Source: Candidatus Hydrogenedentota bacterium
Lineage (GTDB): Bacteria > Hydrogenedentota > Hydrogenedentia > Hydrogenedentales > CAITNO01
Direction of reading: 5' to 3'
DNA length: 53,418 bases
NCBI GenBank assembly: GCA_012730105.1
Contig: JAAYBJ010000324.1
Coordinates: 1-53,418 of the forward strand
This document shows, in pieces, positions 34,457 through 43,876 of this stretch. Made by a program: the position numbers and the translations under genes. The notes under the pieces are model-generated. The model did no database searches. It was not told where the DNA came from and saw only the letters and a list, made by a program, of their open reading frames with translations. Every line of letters starts with the position of its first letter. Position 1 is the first letter of the stretch.

Positions 34457-35662
34457 ATGAATCAGGATCCACGTGAAGAGACCGCCACGCAGCAGAAGAA
34501 CGTCTTTTTAAAGCAACATGCCATGTTCATTACCATGACCGTCGGACTCTGGTTAGTATGCGCGGCCTGGTATCTTTTTCAACCGACACCCGCTACCGTG
34601 GAAGCCCTGTATACCCGTGGCTTTTACCGCATAATCGTTGGCATGACAGTCCCTGTAACCGAAAGGCTCCCCTTTTCGCTGGCACTAATTCTGGTAACCG
34701 GGGGCCCGCTTCTGTTTCTCGCCCTGTGGGCGTCCAACTGGATCTATCGGCGGCGTGTTCACAAACTGACTCATTGGCGCGGATTGCTTTGGGGGCCGAA
34801 ATGGCTTCTTCCAATAGTCCCCGTCATTTGGCTTTGGTTTTTAGTGTTCTGGGGTATTGGATATGGGCGCCTGCCAGTGGAGGAACGCCTGCATTTTGAC
34901 GGCGGAAACGTGTCTGAAGAAGAACTGTTTCGCATCAAGGAAGGGCTGCTGGCGGTCATTTTGGGGGACCAACCCCGCTCTGATGGCGACCGGGACACAG
35001 ACCGCGCCCTGGCATCCGTATCCCGGACCATGCAGATGTTGACCAGCGAATGGGAAGGCAAGCCAGTACGCGTTCCCCGGCGCGTCAAGGCGACACCCGA
35101 CGGGTTATTGCTGATGAACGGCACCTCCGGGGTCTGTGCTCCCTTTACACTGGAACCCCACGTGGACGGCGCCCTTCCCGACACATGGTTCGTATCCGTG
35201 GGCGCCCACGAACTGGGGCATATTGCCGGGGTATGTGACGAGGGCGAAACCAATCTCATCAGTTATATCGCCGGGTTGCGCGCCGATGACCCCTACGCAC
35301 GGTATGCCGTGGCATTGAGCATATACTTGGGCGTAGTTCGCCAGTTGAAGAGTGAAGACCGTAAAACGGCTATGGACCGTCTTCCTGAACAGGCGCACCG
35401 GGACATAGAACGCACACGCAAAGCACAGGAACGTTACAAGATTGACTGGTTTCAAAAATGGAGCTGGCGCGCCTACAACCAGTACCTGAAATCACAGGGG
35501 GTACAGGAAGGCGTACGCAGTTACGGGCGCGGCACACAATTACTGGCCCGGGCCTGGCGCGCCGGATATATAGACCTTCCCGAAGTCCCCGCAGATCCCT
35601 CTGTCCAGGAGAAAACAGCGCCTGCAACCCTGGATGAATCCTCCACCCCGGCGATGCAATAG
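34457..35662 (+). CDS. DUF3810-family membrane protein with HELGH motif
   Basis: 401 residues. Three hydrophobic segments (MFITMTVGLWLVCAAWYLF, LALILVTGGPLLFLALW, LLPIVPVIWLWFLVFWGIG) precede a soluble domain with SVGAHELGHIAGVCDEGETNLISYIAG. The HExxH and downstream Glu resemble a gluzincin-type zinc site, so a membrane-bound metalloprotease is plausible, though DUF3810 proteins are uncharacterised. The layout matches this family as I know it. Its ATG lies one base after the ankyrin stop, with only a weak binding site, so reinitiation is likely. Fourteen upstream in-frame codons lie inside the ankyrin gene. Confidence 0.8.
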   Translation: MNQDPREETATQQKNVFLKQHAMFITMTVGLWLVCAAWYLFQPTPATVEALYTRGFYRIIVGMTVPVTERLPFSLALILVTGGPLLFLALWASNWIYRRRVHKLTHWRGLLWGPKWLLPIVPVIWLWFLVFWGIGYGRLPVEERLHFDGGNVSEEELFRIKEGLLAVILGDQPRSDGDRDTDRALASVSRTMQMLTSEWEGKPVRVPRRVKATPDGLLLMNGTSGVCAPFTLEPHVDGALPDTWFVSVGAHELGHIAGVCDEGETNLISYIAGLRADDPYARYAVALSIYLGVVRQLKSEDRKTAMDRLPEQAHRDIERTRKAQERYKIDWFQKWSWRAYNQYLKSQGVQEGVRSYGRGTQLLARAWRAGYIDLPEVPADPSVQEKTAPATLDESSTPAMQ

Positions 35663-35665
35663 AGA

Positions 35666-35992
35666 TTATTCCTTTCCCGGCACGGGAATGTCTATGTGAT
35701 AGCGTTGTTCCAGGTTCTTCAGTTGGGAGGCAACGTGTTCGAGCGCCTTGACCAGATCATGGACGTCCTGTTCGTGCCGCTTTTCAAGATCATACATTTC
35801 CGCTGCGAACTCGTAGGCGATCTGCACGGCGAAACGTTGCGTATCCACGGTGCCGCTTTCCTTTTCGAGACGCTTCATACGCTCTTCCACCTGCCCGGCA
35901 AGTCGGGTGGTGGTTTCAAGATCGACATGTATGGGCAGGACCACGGGGATCTTGTTGATTTTAAGGCTGGCTTTGTTAATTTCCGTGCTCAT
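35666..35992 (-). CDS. zapA: ZapA-like cell division protein
   Basis: 108 residues. The N-terminal beta-strands (KINKIPVVLPIHVDLETTTRLAGQVEERMKRL, read in parts) and the coiled-coil second half (AAEMYDLEKRHEQDVHDLVKALEHVASQL) match the ZapA shape. ZapA binds FtsZ and cross-links filaments at the Z-ring. Position supports it: in Bacillus and others zapA lies close to pheT, as here. Similarity is not strong by eye, so confidence is moderate. The ATG overlaps the coiled-coil gene stop by 4 bases; only 3 bases separate its stop from the convergent DUF3810 gene. Confidence 0.7.
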   Translation of the reverse strand: MSTEINKASLKINKIPVVLPIHVDLETTTRLAGQVEERMKRLEKESGTVDTQRFAVQIAYEFAAEMYDLEKRHEQDVHDLVKALEHVASQLKNLEQRYHIDIPVPGKE

Positions 35993-36285
35993 CGCTCAAT
36001 GGATCCTGACAGCGCCTTCGCATAGTCGAGAATGCGCCGGACTCGTTCAAGGGCCTCGCTGTTTTTTTCACGAAGACACGCGTTTTCCTCTTCCAAGGCG
36101 GGCATTCGATCAAGGGTTTCCCGCATGGCCTTGGCCTGCCGGGTTACCGCCCACCACTCCTTCATCTTCTCTTCCTTGTCATCCTGGGCCTGATGCAGCC
36201 GCCGTTCGTACTCCTCAAGGGTGTTGGATAAATCCACAACGGCCTGGTTAATCTGGGTGACATAGGTTTGAAAAAATGGATTCAC
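35989..36285 (-). CDS. Small coiled-coil protein between pheT and zapA
   Basis: 98 residues, GTG start overlapping the pheT stop (GTGA) and ATGA overlap with zapA at its end, so it is translationally coupled on both sides. Nearly all of it is predicted heptad coiled-coil: VDLSNTLEEYERRLHQAQDD and ALEEENACLREKNSEALERV. I do not recognise a family. Size, helix content and a place directly before zapA suggest a ZapB-like or other Z-ring partner, but this is inference from context. No membrane segment. Confidence 0.75.
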   Translation of the reverse strand: MNPFFQTYVTQINQAVVDLSNTLEEYERRLHQAQDDKEEKMKEWWAVTRQAKAMRETLDRMPALEEENACLREKNSEALERVRRILDYAKALSGSIER

Positions 36286-38675
36286 CGCAATTCCGCTCCA
36301 CAGTCTCTAACCACGGCGGCAACAATGCGCTCAAGCGCCTTTTGGGTATCCTTGTCTGTAAGCGTCCGCTCAGGAGACTGAAAGACCAGGCTGAGGGCGA
36401 TACTTTTTTTATCGGGCGGCAGGGGCTTTCCGGAATATACGTCAAAAACATCCACCTCTTTCAATAGCGGACCGCCTGCGTTCGTTAGCGACTTAATGAC
36501 TTGCGCGGCTGGCATGTCCTTATCCACCACCACGGCCAGATCACGCAGTGACGACGGATACTGCGGAATACTTACGAATTGCGCAGGCGGCACCGGCTTC
36601 GACAGCAACATCTCCAGGTCAAGTTCAAATGCAAACGTATTTTCAGGCAGATCAAAACTGCGCGCTACCGACAATTCCACTTTGCCAGCCTGCCCCAGCA
36701 CATGCTTGCGCAGTTTAATCGATGCGCTCTGTCCCGCTTGGAAAGCATTATCAGCCAAGTCTTCGAAAGTGAATTCTCGATGGAAGAAAACGCCCACGGA
36801 CTCAAGAAAACCCTTAATATCATAAAAATCCCACGCGCGTTCCGGGATGTTCCAACGGCCCCGGGTTACTCCACTAAGGAGCACGGCGGCATGAACAGGT
36901 TCTTGGGGCAGCGTTTCACCCTCCACGGCGTGGTACACCGGTCCCAGCTCAAAAATGGCAATACTTCGGGCGCCGCGCTTGCAGTTATAGGCTGCCGTGG
37001 CATAAAGCGCGGGCAACAACGCGGTACGCATGCCGGCATAATTTTCTGAAAGTGGGTTTTCCAACATGACCATGGGGGTACAACATCCCGCGAGCCCGGC
37101 CTGTGATTCACTTTCACGTCCGGCAAAGGACCAATTGACCACCTCGGTAAGTCCCTGGGCGGCGAGAAAGCGCCTGAGTTCCCGCATGGTCCGATCCTGA
37201 GGAGCGAACACTTTTTCGGACTGCCGCACCGGCGGCATGGCCACCGGGATATGGTCATAACCGTGGTGGCGCGCAATTTCTTCAATGAGATCAGTTTCAT
37301 GGCTGACATCATGGCGCCACGAAGGTACGGCAGCAGTGCATGTTGCCTCCTCGTTTTGCAGCATTTTAAAACCAAGCCCCTCCAGGATAGTCCGCTGACG
37401 GCACGAATCTATCGCCACACCCAGCAATGCGTCTGTTCGCGCATACCGCAACTGCACCCTGCCGCGATCCTGTTTCTCCGGATATTCATCAAGAATACCG
37501 GGCGCCACATCCGCGTCGGCAAGTTCCTGCATCAGCATGGCGGCGCGGTTAAGCGCATAAAGGACCATATCGCAATCCGCGCCACGCTGAAAATTCTGCG
37601 CGGCGTCCGTCAATAAGCCCAGTTTTCGAGCCGTGGAACGAATGGACCGCGGGTTGAAATAAGCGCTTTCAAGGAACACATGCTTTGTGTTTTCATCCAC
37701 CTCACTGTCCGCCCCGCCCATAACGCCCGCCACGGCCTGGGGCTTTGAGGCATCGGCAATTACCAACATATCCTCCATTAAGACCCGTGCTTCTCCGTCG
37801 AGGGTGATGATGCCCTCGCCCGGCCGCACCCGCCTGGCCACCACGCGGTTTTCCGCGAGTTTTTCATAGTCGAAGGCATGCAGGGGATGCCCGGTTTCCA
37901 GCAGGACATAATTCGTAATATCGACGATATTGTTAATGGGCCGCTGGCCTGCGGCGATCAGGCGAGAACAAAGCCAGGGTGGCGAAGGTTTAATCACCAC
38001 ATTACGCACAACGCGACCCGCGTACCGTGGGCAAAGATCCGGGTCTTCAATGGTAACCGAAGAAAGTTTTGTGGCAGGTTCACCCGTTTCACGAATAGAG
38101 ATTTCCGGCATCCTCAAAGGAATGCCATAATAAGCACTCAATTCGCGTGCGACACCTATCATGCCCGCCCAGTCACCCCGGTTCGGGGTCACTTCAATCT
38201 CGAAGACCACGTCATCCAGGCCCAACACGGGCTTTATATCCGCGCCGATGGGGGTTTCCGGGTCGAGAATCATCAGGCCACTGTGATCTTCTCCGAGCCC
38301 CAGTTCCCGGGCGGAACACATCATTCCGCAGGACTGGATACCGCGCATTTTGCGGTTCAGGATTTTGAAGCCTCCCGGCAAGGTGGCGCCCTCAATGGCG
38401 GTGGGCACTTTGTCGCCGGCTTTCATATTTTTCGCGCCGCACACGATCTGCAACGGCTCACCCCGCCCGATATCCGTTTTGCAAACCACCAGTTTATCCG
38501 CATCAGGATGGGGCTGTATGTCCAGGATATGGCCGACATAGATTTCGCTAATCTCTTTCCCGGGTTCAGTAATCGCCTCAATCTCGAGCCCTAGCATGGT
38601 CAGGCGTTCGGCGAGTTCATCCACACCCACTTCCAACGGAACCAGGTCTTTAAGCCAGTTAAGTGATATTTGCAT
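36282..38675 (-). CDS. pheT: Phenylalanyl-tRNA synthetase beta subunit
   Basis: 797 residues, normal length. Order: N-terminal helix MQISLNWLKDLVPLEVGVDEL, EMAP-type tRNA-binding domain (EIYVGHILDIQPHPDADKLVVC), B3/4 editing domain (GDWAGMIGVARELSAYYGIP), B5, the catalytic-like core and a C-terminal FDX-ACB anticodon-binding domain (FVSIPQYPSSLRDLAVVVDKDMP). Forms an alpha2-beta2 enzyme with pheS. GGAG lies 10 bases before the ATG; the stop of pheS is 1 base upstream. Confidence 0.96.
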   Translation of the reverse strand: MQISLNWLKDLVPLEVGVDELAERLTMLGLEIEAITEPGKEISEIYVGHILDIQPHPDADKLVVCKTDIGRGEPLQIVCGAKNMKAGDKVPTAIEGATLPGGFKILNRKMRGIQSCGMMCSARELGLGEDHSGLMILDPETPIGADIKPVLGLDDVVFEIEVTPNRGDWAGMIGVARELSAYYGIPLRMPEISIRETGEPATKLSSVTIEDPDLCPRYAGRVVRNVVIKPSPPWLCSRLIAAGQRPINNIVDITNYVLLETGHPLHAFDYEKLAENRVVARRVRPGEGIITLDGEARVLMEDMLVIADASKPQAVAGVMGGADSEVDENTKHVFLESAYFNPRSIRSTARKLGLLTDAAQNFQRGADCDMVLYALNRAAMLMQELADADVAPGILDEYPEKQDRGRVQLRYARTDALLGVAIDSCRQRTILEGLGFKMLQNEEATCTAAVPSWRHDVSHETDLIEEIARHHGYDHIPVAMPPVRQSEKVFAPQDRTMRELRRFLAAQGLTEVVNWSFAGRESESQAGLAGCCTPMVMLENPLSENYAGMRTALLPALYATAAYNCKRGARSIAIFELGPVYHAVEGETLPQEPVHAAVLLSGVTRGRWNIPERAWDFYDIKGFLESVGVFFHREFTFEDLADNAFQAGQSASIKLRKHVLGQAGKVELSVARSFDLPENTFAFELDLEMLLSKPVPPAQFVSIPQYPSSLRDLAVVVDKDMPAAQVIKSLTNAGGPLLKEVDVFDVYSGKPLPPDKKSIALSLVFQSPERTLTDKDTQKALERIVAAVVRDCGAELR

Positions 38676-38676
38676 G

Positions 38677-39687
38677 TTAGAATTGCTCCAGAAATCTGAG
38701 GTCGTTTTCATACAAGTGAGTAATGCTGCTGATGGCGTGTTTTACCATGGCGATACGATCAAGCCCCAATCCGAAGGCGTAACCGGAATACGTCTCGTAA
38801 TCGTAGGACACATTCTTGAACACCTGGGGGTGCACCATGCCGCAGCCGAGGATTTCCAGCCATTTGCTTTTGACCTCGCCCGTGTGCCGGTCCCGGGCAG
38901 TCCACAGGATATCCACTTCGGCGCTGGGTTCCGTGAAGGGGAAGAAATGAGGACGGAACCGCACCTTAATGTCTGGTCCGAAAAAGGCATGGATGAAATG
39001 CATCAAGGTGCCCTTCAGATCGGCAAAGGTGATGCCTTTGTCCACTAACAACCCCTCCATCTGCACAAACATGGGGCTGTGTGTCGCGTCGAGGTCAACC
39101 CGATAGACCCGTCCGGGAACAATCACGGCGACTGGTGGCGGCGTCTGCTCCATCACGCGGATCTGAACAGGTGATGTCTGTGTGCGCAACACGACACCGG
39201 GCTTGACGAAGAAGGTATCATGTGAATCCCGGGCAGGATGGTCATCCGGAGTATTCAAGGCGTCAAAATTGTAGTACTCTGTTTCGATATCAGGTCCCAA
39301 GGCTACCTGAAATCCCATCTGCGTAAAAATACCAACGATTTCTTCCATGATCTGATTGAGCACATGCACGTGCCCTTGGGGCACACATCTTCCAGGCAAG
39401 CTCAAATCCACGCTTTGCTCCTGGGCTTTCTGTTGTTTAAGCGTGCCTTCAAGTTCCGCAAGCCGCGTTTCCAGCGCGGCAGTCAGGATGTCTTTAAGCG
39501 CATTTGCCTTCTGCCCGATTTCCCGTCGTTCCTCTGGGGCCGCCTGCGCAAGACCGCGCAGAATTTCCGTCACCCTGCCCTTGCGACCCAGGAACGCCAC
39601 CCGGACCTCATCCAGCGCTTGAAGGCTGGACGCGGCGGTAATACGGGCGATTGCTTCCTGCCGCAATGCTTCAATTTGCTCTTTCAT
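38677..39687 (-). CDS. pheS: Phenylalanyl-tRNA synthetase alpha subunit
   Basis: 336 residues; carries the class II active site for Phe activation. N-terminal coiled coil (about 1-90) binds tRNA; motif 2 region contains VYRVDLDATHSPMFVQMEG and motif 3 GYAFGLGLDRIAMVKH. The ATG follows AAGGTG at 6 bases; an upstream extension of 15 codons has no support. It leads pheS-pheT-coiled coil-zapA. No T-box or attenuator was found in the 117 bases between it and the upstream yggS-type gene. Confidence 0.96.
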   Translation of the reverse strand: MKEQIEALRQEAIARITAASSLQALDEVRVAFLGRKGRVTEILRGLAQAAPEERREIGQKANALKDILTAALETRLAELEGTLKQQKAQEQSVDLSLPGRCVPQGHVHVLNQIMEEIVGIFTQMGFQVALGPDIETEYYNFDALNTPDDHPARDSHDTFFVKPGVVLRTQTSPVQIRVMEQTPPPVAVIVPGRVYRVDLDATHSPMFVQMEGLLVDKGITFADLKGTLMHFIHAFFGPDIKVRFRPHFFPFTEPSAEVDILWTARDRHTGEVKSKWLEILGCGMVHPQVFKNVSYDYETYSGYAFGLGLDRIAMVKHAISSITHLYENDLRFLEQF

Positions 39688-39804
39688 AAATAACACCTTA
39701 TTGGATTGGGATGCCGCAGACATACATGCCACGGCGCCGCATGGTTATCAGGGATAAAAACAGCGTGGAGCACTTCCCGTGCAATATCTTGTCCGCACAT
39801 CCTA

Positions 39805-40464
39805 TTATATAAACAAGGCACGCCCGATTCGCACCTGGGTCGATCCTTCTTCAATAGCAATTTCGAAATCATCAGTCATGCCCATGCTGCGCTCCGGCAG
39901 TCCCGCGTCTTCACAGAGACGGTTCAGATCCCGGAAGCAGGCGCGCAACACCGGTTCGGGGGCATCAAACGGCGCCATAGTCATCAGGCCTTTAATACGG
40001 AGCCGGTCAAAAGCACACATCTCCCGCAGGGCTTCCTGCAGCAATTCCGGAACAAATCCGTGTTTTGAGGCTTCCCCGGTAACATTGACTTCCACAAGCA
40101 CGTCCAGGATCTTATCCTGTTCGTCACAACGGCGTTGCAGGGCTTCGGCCGCTTTGACACGATCAATGGCATCTGCCACACTAAACATAGTCACAATATC
40201 TTTTGCCTTGCGGGTCTGCACCGGCGCTATATGATGCCACAGGATGTCCGCGGGCAGGGCGCTGATTTTCGGGGCGGCCGATTCCAGCCTGTTCTCTCCG
40301 AAATCCCGGATACCAAGCTCGTAAAGCGCCTGCACTTCCGCGATTGACACCGTTTTAGTAACTGCAATGATCCTTACTGCTGAAGCATCCCGGCCCACCC
40401 GAAGGGCGGCCTGTTCAATCCTTGCCTGAATCCGACTCAGATTCTGTGCTATACGATGTTGCAT
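39805..40464 (-). CDS. yggS: PLP-homeostasis protein (YggS/PLPBP family)
   Basis: 219 residues. Lys37 in IAVTK binds pyridoxal phosphate; GENRLESAAPK, VNVTGEASKHGF and SMGMTDDFEIAIEEGSTQVR are family signatures. YggS proteins have no enzyme activity but keep free PLP in balance and affect amino-acid pools. The family WHFIGxLQ-like segment reads WHHIAPVQTRKAK here, a small deviation. It is upstream of pheS by 117 bases on the same strand, so may share its transcript. Confidence 0.93.
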   Translation of the reverse strand: MQHRIAQNLSRIQARIEQAALRVGRDASAVRIIAVTKTVSIAEVQALYELGIRDFGENRLESAAPKISALPADILWHHIAPVQTRKAKDIVTMFSVADAIDRVKAAEALQRRCDEQDKILDVLVEVNVTGEASKHGFVPELLQEALREMCAFDRLRIKGLMTMAPFDAPEPVLRACFRDLNRLCEDAGLPERSMGMTDDFEIAIEEGSTQVRIGRALFI

Positions 40465-40634
40465 GCAAATAAACCTAATTTTTACCCCCCGGAGTATCTT
40501 CGGGAAACATACGCGGGACCACCCCTGTCGATAATACAGGCCTCGGTATAGTAACGCCTCCCCTTTTCATACGAACAAAGGACATTCCTCTGTACAACAA
40601 AATTATAACATCCTGAGGCCTATTTTATTAAGTC

Positions 40635-43600
40635 TTAGTCCTCCACCAGAACTGTCCTTGTGACGGTAAGCGGCGTATTCGCATTCGTGGTTGCCACGCT
40701 GGTATAGGTCACCAGATACGGCGTGTTTCCCATGTCCAGTGTTTCAATAAACGGTACAATGTTATCACTCTTGTCTGTGAGCACTTCACTCTCGATTTCC
40801 AAAGGTGTGTTGAGCGCATCATCATCCCAGGCATAAGCGCCGGCGGCAGGAATAAAGTTGTGTGAGGACACCTCAGGACGTACGGTTTCCCACGTTGAAC
40901 CGGCCGCAACGGTCATCGGACTTTCTCCATAAAGCCCTACGCCCGCAACATTTGTCTCTGTAACATCACAAACGATCACAAACCTTATGGAATTGCCCTG
41001 ATTACCACTATTGTCCCGGATATAATAACCCGCCAAATAGGCGCCCGGCGCACTCAGCCAGGTATTCGCATCCAAGCCAACGGTTTCCAATGCCAGACCG
41101 TATAATTCTCCTGGCCATACGGGATTTTCATAATCAGGATACACCCGGCTGATGACCTCTTCACATTCATCCACCGGCAGATAACCTTCACACAGGTCGT
41201 ACACTTCCACCAGGACAATACCAAAAGCGGCTTTAGCCTCGTCCCAATGGCCGTAGTCAGCACATCCGGCCATGTATAAGGGAATGCCCGACCCCGGCTC
41301 AATATAGGAAGGATTGTCAATCACAACGACCAGTGGAGGCTGCGTGTCCAACGCGTCAATCATGCGGACTTCCTCAAGCAGCCCCGGTTCTTCCGTGCCG
41401 GGCTGTTCATACTGGTAACGGTAGGTGGCGCGATAGGGCGAATTCTCAGCCAGAAACACATTGCTGCCCGGATCTATCACTATCCAGTCATCGCCTGACT
41501 GGTACTCGACCGTGGCGGCATAAATCGGCCCGGCAATCACTCCCCCCCCGCCATACACTTCCGCACCGGGATCGTCCCATAACCCACCGCACTCCACGCT
41601 ATCCGGATCAGCTCCAAGGAGTGTCATGACCTGCGGCTCCGGACCCAAAGATACCGTTAATTCCACAGGAATACCGCATTCGAATATTCCGGGGGCAGGG
41701 ATCTGGCTTATAACCGTGCCGGGGGAGGACGACTCCCATGTTGTGTTGATCGACACATTTGTAAAGCCTGCTGATGTAAGCAACGTAGTTGCCTCAGCCT
41801 CGGTACGGCCCCAAAGCTGGGGCATTTCACATGGTCCTTCTGAAAGCGTTATGTTAACGGCGGAACCGCAAGGAGCCGGGTCGCCAGCGAAGGGCGATTG
41901 GGCAATGACCGTGCCCGGCGGCGCTACTGAGGGCGCGGTAGTCACGGAACCGGACACATATCCGGCCGCCACAATAGCGGCCTCAGCCGATTCCTGTGTC
42001 ATACCGGAAAGGTCCGGAACGGAACAGGGGCCCAGGGAAACCAACAGACGCACCGTAGAGCCACAGGGAACTTCTTGCCCCGATGCCGGATCTTGTGAAA
42101 TAACCGTACCTGCGGCAGAATCACCATGCCCCTCTGTTATCTCGGCAACAAGATGCGCGGCTATAATCATTTCCACAGCATCCGCCACAGGAAGGGCATA
42201 CCCCCCCACGGCGGGTACTAATGTGGTACTTAAAACCTCCACATAACGCGGATATTCGGCAGCCTGCAGGACTGACACATTACCCACTACATCCATCACC
42301 GTATAGTCAAGCCGGTACAGCCCCGGAAAATTTGTAAATTCCGCCAGGTCCACCGTGATATCGTTGCCATATTCGTCCTGCTGGACCTGAAAAGCGGCAT
42401 CCAGCAGTCGGACTGTTACCACCACATCGCCCCAATAGTCCGTCGGGCTCTCCCCGCCACACATATCCAACGCCGTGCCCGAATCAATACTGGCCCAGTC
42501 GGCGAGGCAACTTATTTCGTGCACATGATAATATGCCGGCCACAATTCCCAATGGGGCACAAAGTCGCGATAACCATATTCAAAAAGGCCTAATGTCTGG
42601 ATGGCTGCCACTTGGATAACCGGAGCCTGGGTATCTACAACCGCAACCGTCCGGGTAATGGTGAGAGGGCCACCCGCCACCGGATTGGCGGTATAGGAGA
42701 TGAGATACGATTCGCCCAAAGCTGCCAGGGAAGAAACAATTGCGTCAACAATCACATCATCCAGCGTAATTACAGTCTCGACACTCAATGTAGTTCCATC
42801 CGCATCAAAGGCAACCGCACCAGGATCCAGAAATTCGGATCCACATTCAACGCTGTTAATTTCAGGGGCCATAAGTTCTATCAGCGGTTCACCCTCGCCT
42901 TCGCCCTCTGGAAGCACTTCACCCTCGCCTTCGGGAAGCATCTCGCCTTCGCCCTCTGGAAGCACTTCGCCCTCGCCTTCGGGAAGTATTTCGCCTTCGC
43001 CCTCTGGAAGCACTTCACCCTCGCCTTCGGGCAGTATTTCGCCTTCGCCCTCTGGAAGCACTTCGCCCTCGCCTTCGGGCAGTATTTCGCCCTCGCCCTC
43101 TGGAAGCACTTCGCCCTCGCCTTCGGGCAGTATTTCGCCTTCGCCCTCTGGAAGCACTTCGCCCTCGCCTTCGGGCAGTATTTCGCCCTCACCCTCTGGA
43201 AGCACTTCGCCCTCGCCTTCGGACAGTATTTCGCCTTCACCCTCTGGCGGTTCTTCACCCTCGCCTTCGAGCAGTATTTCGCCCTCACCCTCTGGAAGCA
43301 CTTCACCCTCGCCTTCGGGCAGTATTTCGCCCTCACCCTCTGGAAGCACTTCGCCCTCGCCTTCGGGCAGTATTTCGCCCTCACCCTCTGGAAGCACTTC
43401 ACCCTCGCCTTCGGGAAGCATTTCGCCTTCGCCCTCTGGAAGCACTTCACCTTCGCCTTCTGGCAGTTCTTCACCCTCGCCTTCGGGTAATATTTCGCCC
43501 TCACCCTCTGGTGGTATTTCGCCTTCAACGACAATTTCCCCTTCGAGTTCACCTTCGTCGGGTTCCCCTTCGTGCAATTCCCCCTCACCTTCCACACGTT

Positions 43601-43793
43601 CTCCTTCCTGCGGCTCTCCCTCGCCCTCTTCAGGTTCTCCTTCCTCCGGTTGACAACCATCGCAACCTGATCCGCCCAGGCACTTTGTAACGAATACAGA
43701 CATATTCTCATTGGGCGGCGGACAGCCCATTACAGAAATCAGCACAGCTATAACTGATGCTAACAATGCGACATGAAAAAAATATTTACCCAT
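40635..43793 (-). CDS. Large surface lipoprotein: EGEGE array, PASTA-like repeats
   Basis: 1052 residues. Lipobox VMGC puts the lipid on Cys24. Residues about 50-302 are Glu-Gly-rich, mostly 8-residue units (EGEGEVLP / EGEGEILP). Then come Ig-like DUF5011-type segments (EINSVECGSEFLDPGAVAFDADG). Next are three PASTA-like repeats, each ending with a Cys pair (PCGSTVRLLVSLGPC, PCGSAVNITLSEGPC, ECGIPVELTVSLGP), and a last set of Ig-like domains. PASTA often binds muropeptides, but this copy is fused to a secretion anchor rather than a kinase. The likely role is cell-surface adhesion or structure. The start has AAGGA at 8 bases and a near-consensus promoter. Confidence 0.85.
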   Translation of the reverse strand: MGKYFFHVALLASVIAVLISVMGCPPPNENMSVFVTKCLGGSGCDGCQPEEGEPEEGEGEPQEGERVEGEGELHEGEPDEGELEGEIVVEGEIPPEGEGEILPEGEGEELPEGEGEVLPEGEGEMLPEGEGEVLPEGEGEILPEGEGEVLPEGEGEILPEGEGEVLPEGEGEILLEGEGEEPPEGEGEILSEGEGEVLPEGEGEILPEGEGEVLPEGEGEILPEGEGEVLPEGEGEILPEGEGEVLPEGEGEILPEGEGEVLPEGEGEILPEGEGEVLPEGEGEMLPEGEGEVLPEGEGEGEPLIELMAPEINSVECGSEFLDPGAVAFDADGTTLSVETVITLDDVIVDAIVSSLAALGESYLISYTANPVAGGPLTITRTVAVVDTQAPVIQVAAIQTLGLFEYGYRDFVPHWELWPAYYHVHEISCLADWASIDSGTALDMCGGESPTDYWGDVVVTVRLLDAAFQVQQDEYGNDITVDLAEFTNFPGLYRLDYTVMDVVGNVSVLQAAEYPRYVEVLSTTLVPAVGGYALPVADAVEMIIAAHLVAEITEGHGDSAAGTVISQDPASGQEVPCGSTVRLLVSLGPCSVPDLSGMTQESAEAAIVAAGYVSGSVTTAPSVAPPGTVIAQSPFAGDPAPCGSAVNITLSEGPCEMPQLWGRTEAEATTLLTSAGFTNVSINTTWESSSPGTVISQIPAPGIFECGIPVELTVSLGPEPQVMTLLGADPDSVECGGLWDDPGAEVYGGGGVIAGPIYAATVEYQSGDDWIVIDPGSNVFLAENSPYRATYRYQYEQPGTEEPGLLEEVRMIDALDTQPPLVVVIDNPSYIEPGSGIPLYMAGCADYGHWDEAKAAFGIVLVEVYDLCEGYLPVDECEEVISRVYPDYENPVWPGELYGLALETVGLDANTWLSAPGAYLAGYYIRDNSGNQGNSIRFVIVCDVTETNVAGVGLYGESPMTVAAGSTWETVRPEVSSHNFIPAAGAYAWDDDALNTPLEIESEVLTDKSDNIVPFIETLDMGNTPYLVTYTSVATTNANTPLTVTRTVLVED
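42889..43646 (-). repeat. 24/48-bp tandem repeat encoding EGEGE units
   Basis: About 25 units of 24 bases, pairing into 48-base units (EVLPEGEG then EILPEGEG). The DNA is near-identical across many copies, so slippage or recombination can change copy number in steps of 24 or 48 bases without loss of frame. Confidence 0.9.
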
Positions 43794-43876
43794 GGTTTAT
43801 TTCCTTAGCCCGTGCCCAATGGGCTGTTATCCAGCCAAAAAAAAGTTTCGCGTTATCGGCATCAGCACCAAACCAA

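Noticed and set aside
42889-43646. Tandem array considered as CRISPR
   Set aside because: No spacers of unique sequence; repeats are contiguous and coding.
42612-43653. Long plus-strand open frames (Phe/Leu/Trp-rich and Ser/Pro-rich) across the EGEGE array
   Set aside because: They exist only because the repeat period is a multiple of three and the antisense has no stops; the composition is artificial and there is no ribosome binding site.
42881-43711. Minus-strand Lys/Arg-rich frame in the EGEGE array
   Set aside because: Frame-shifted shadow of the lipoprotein gene.
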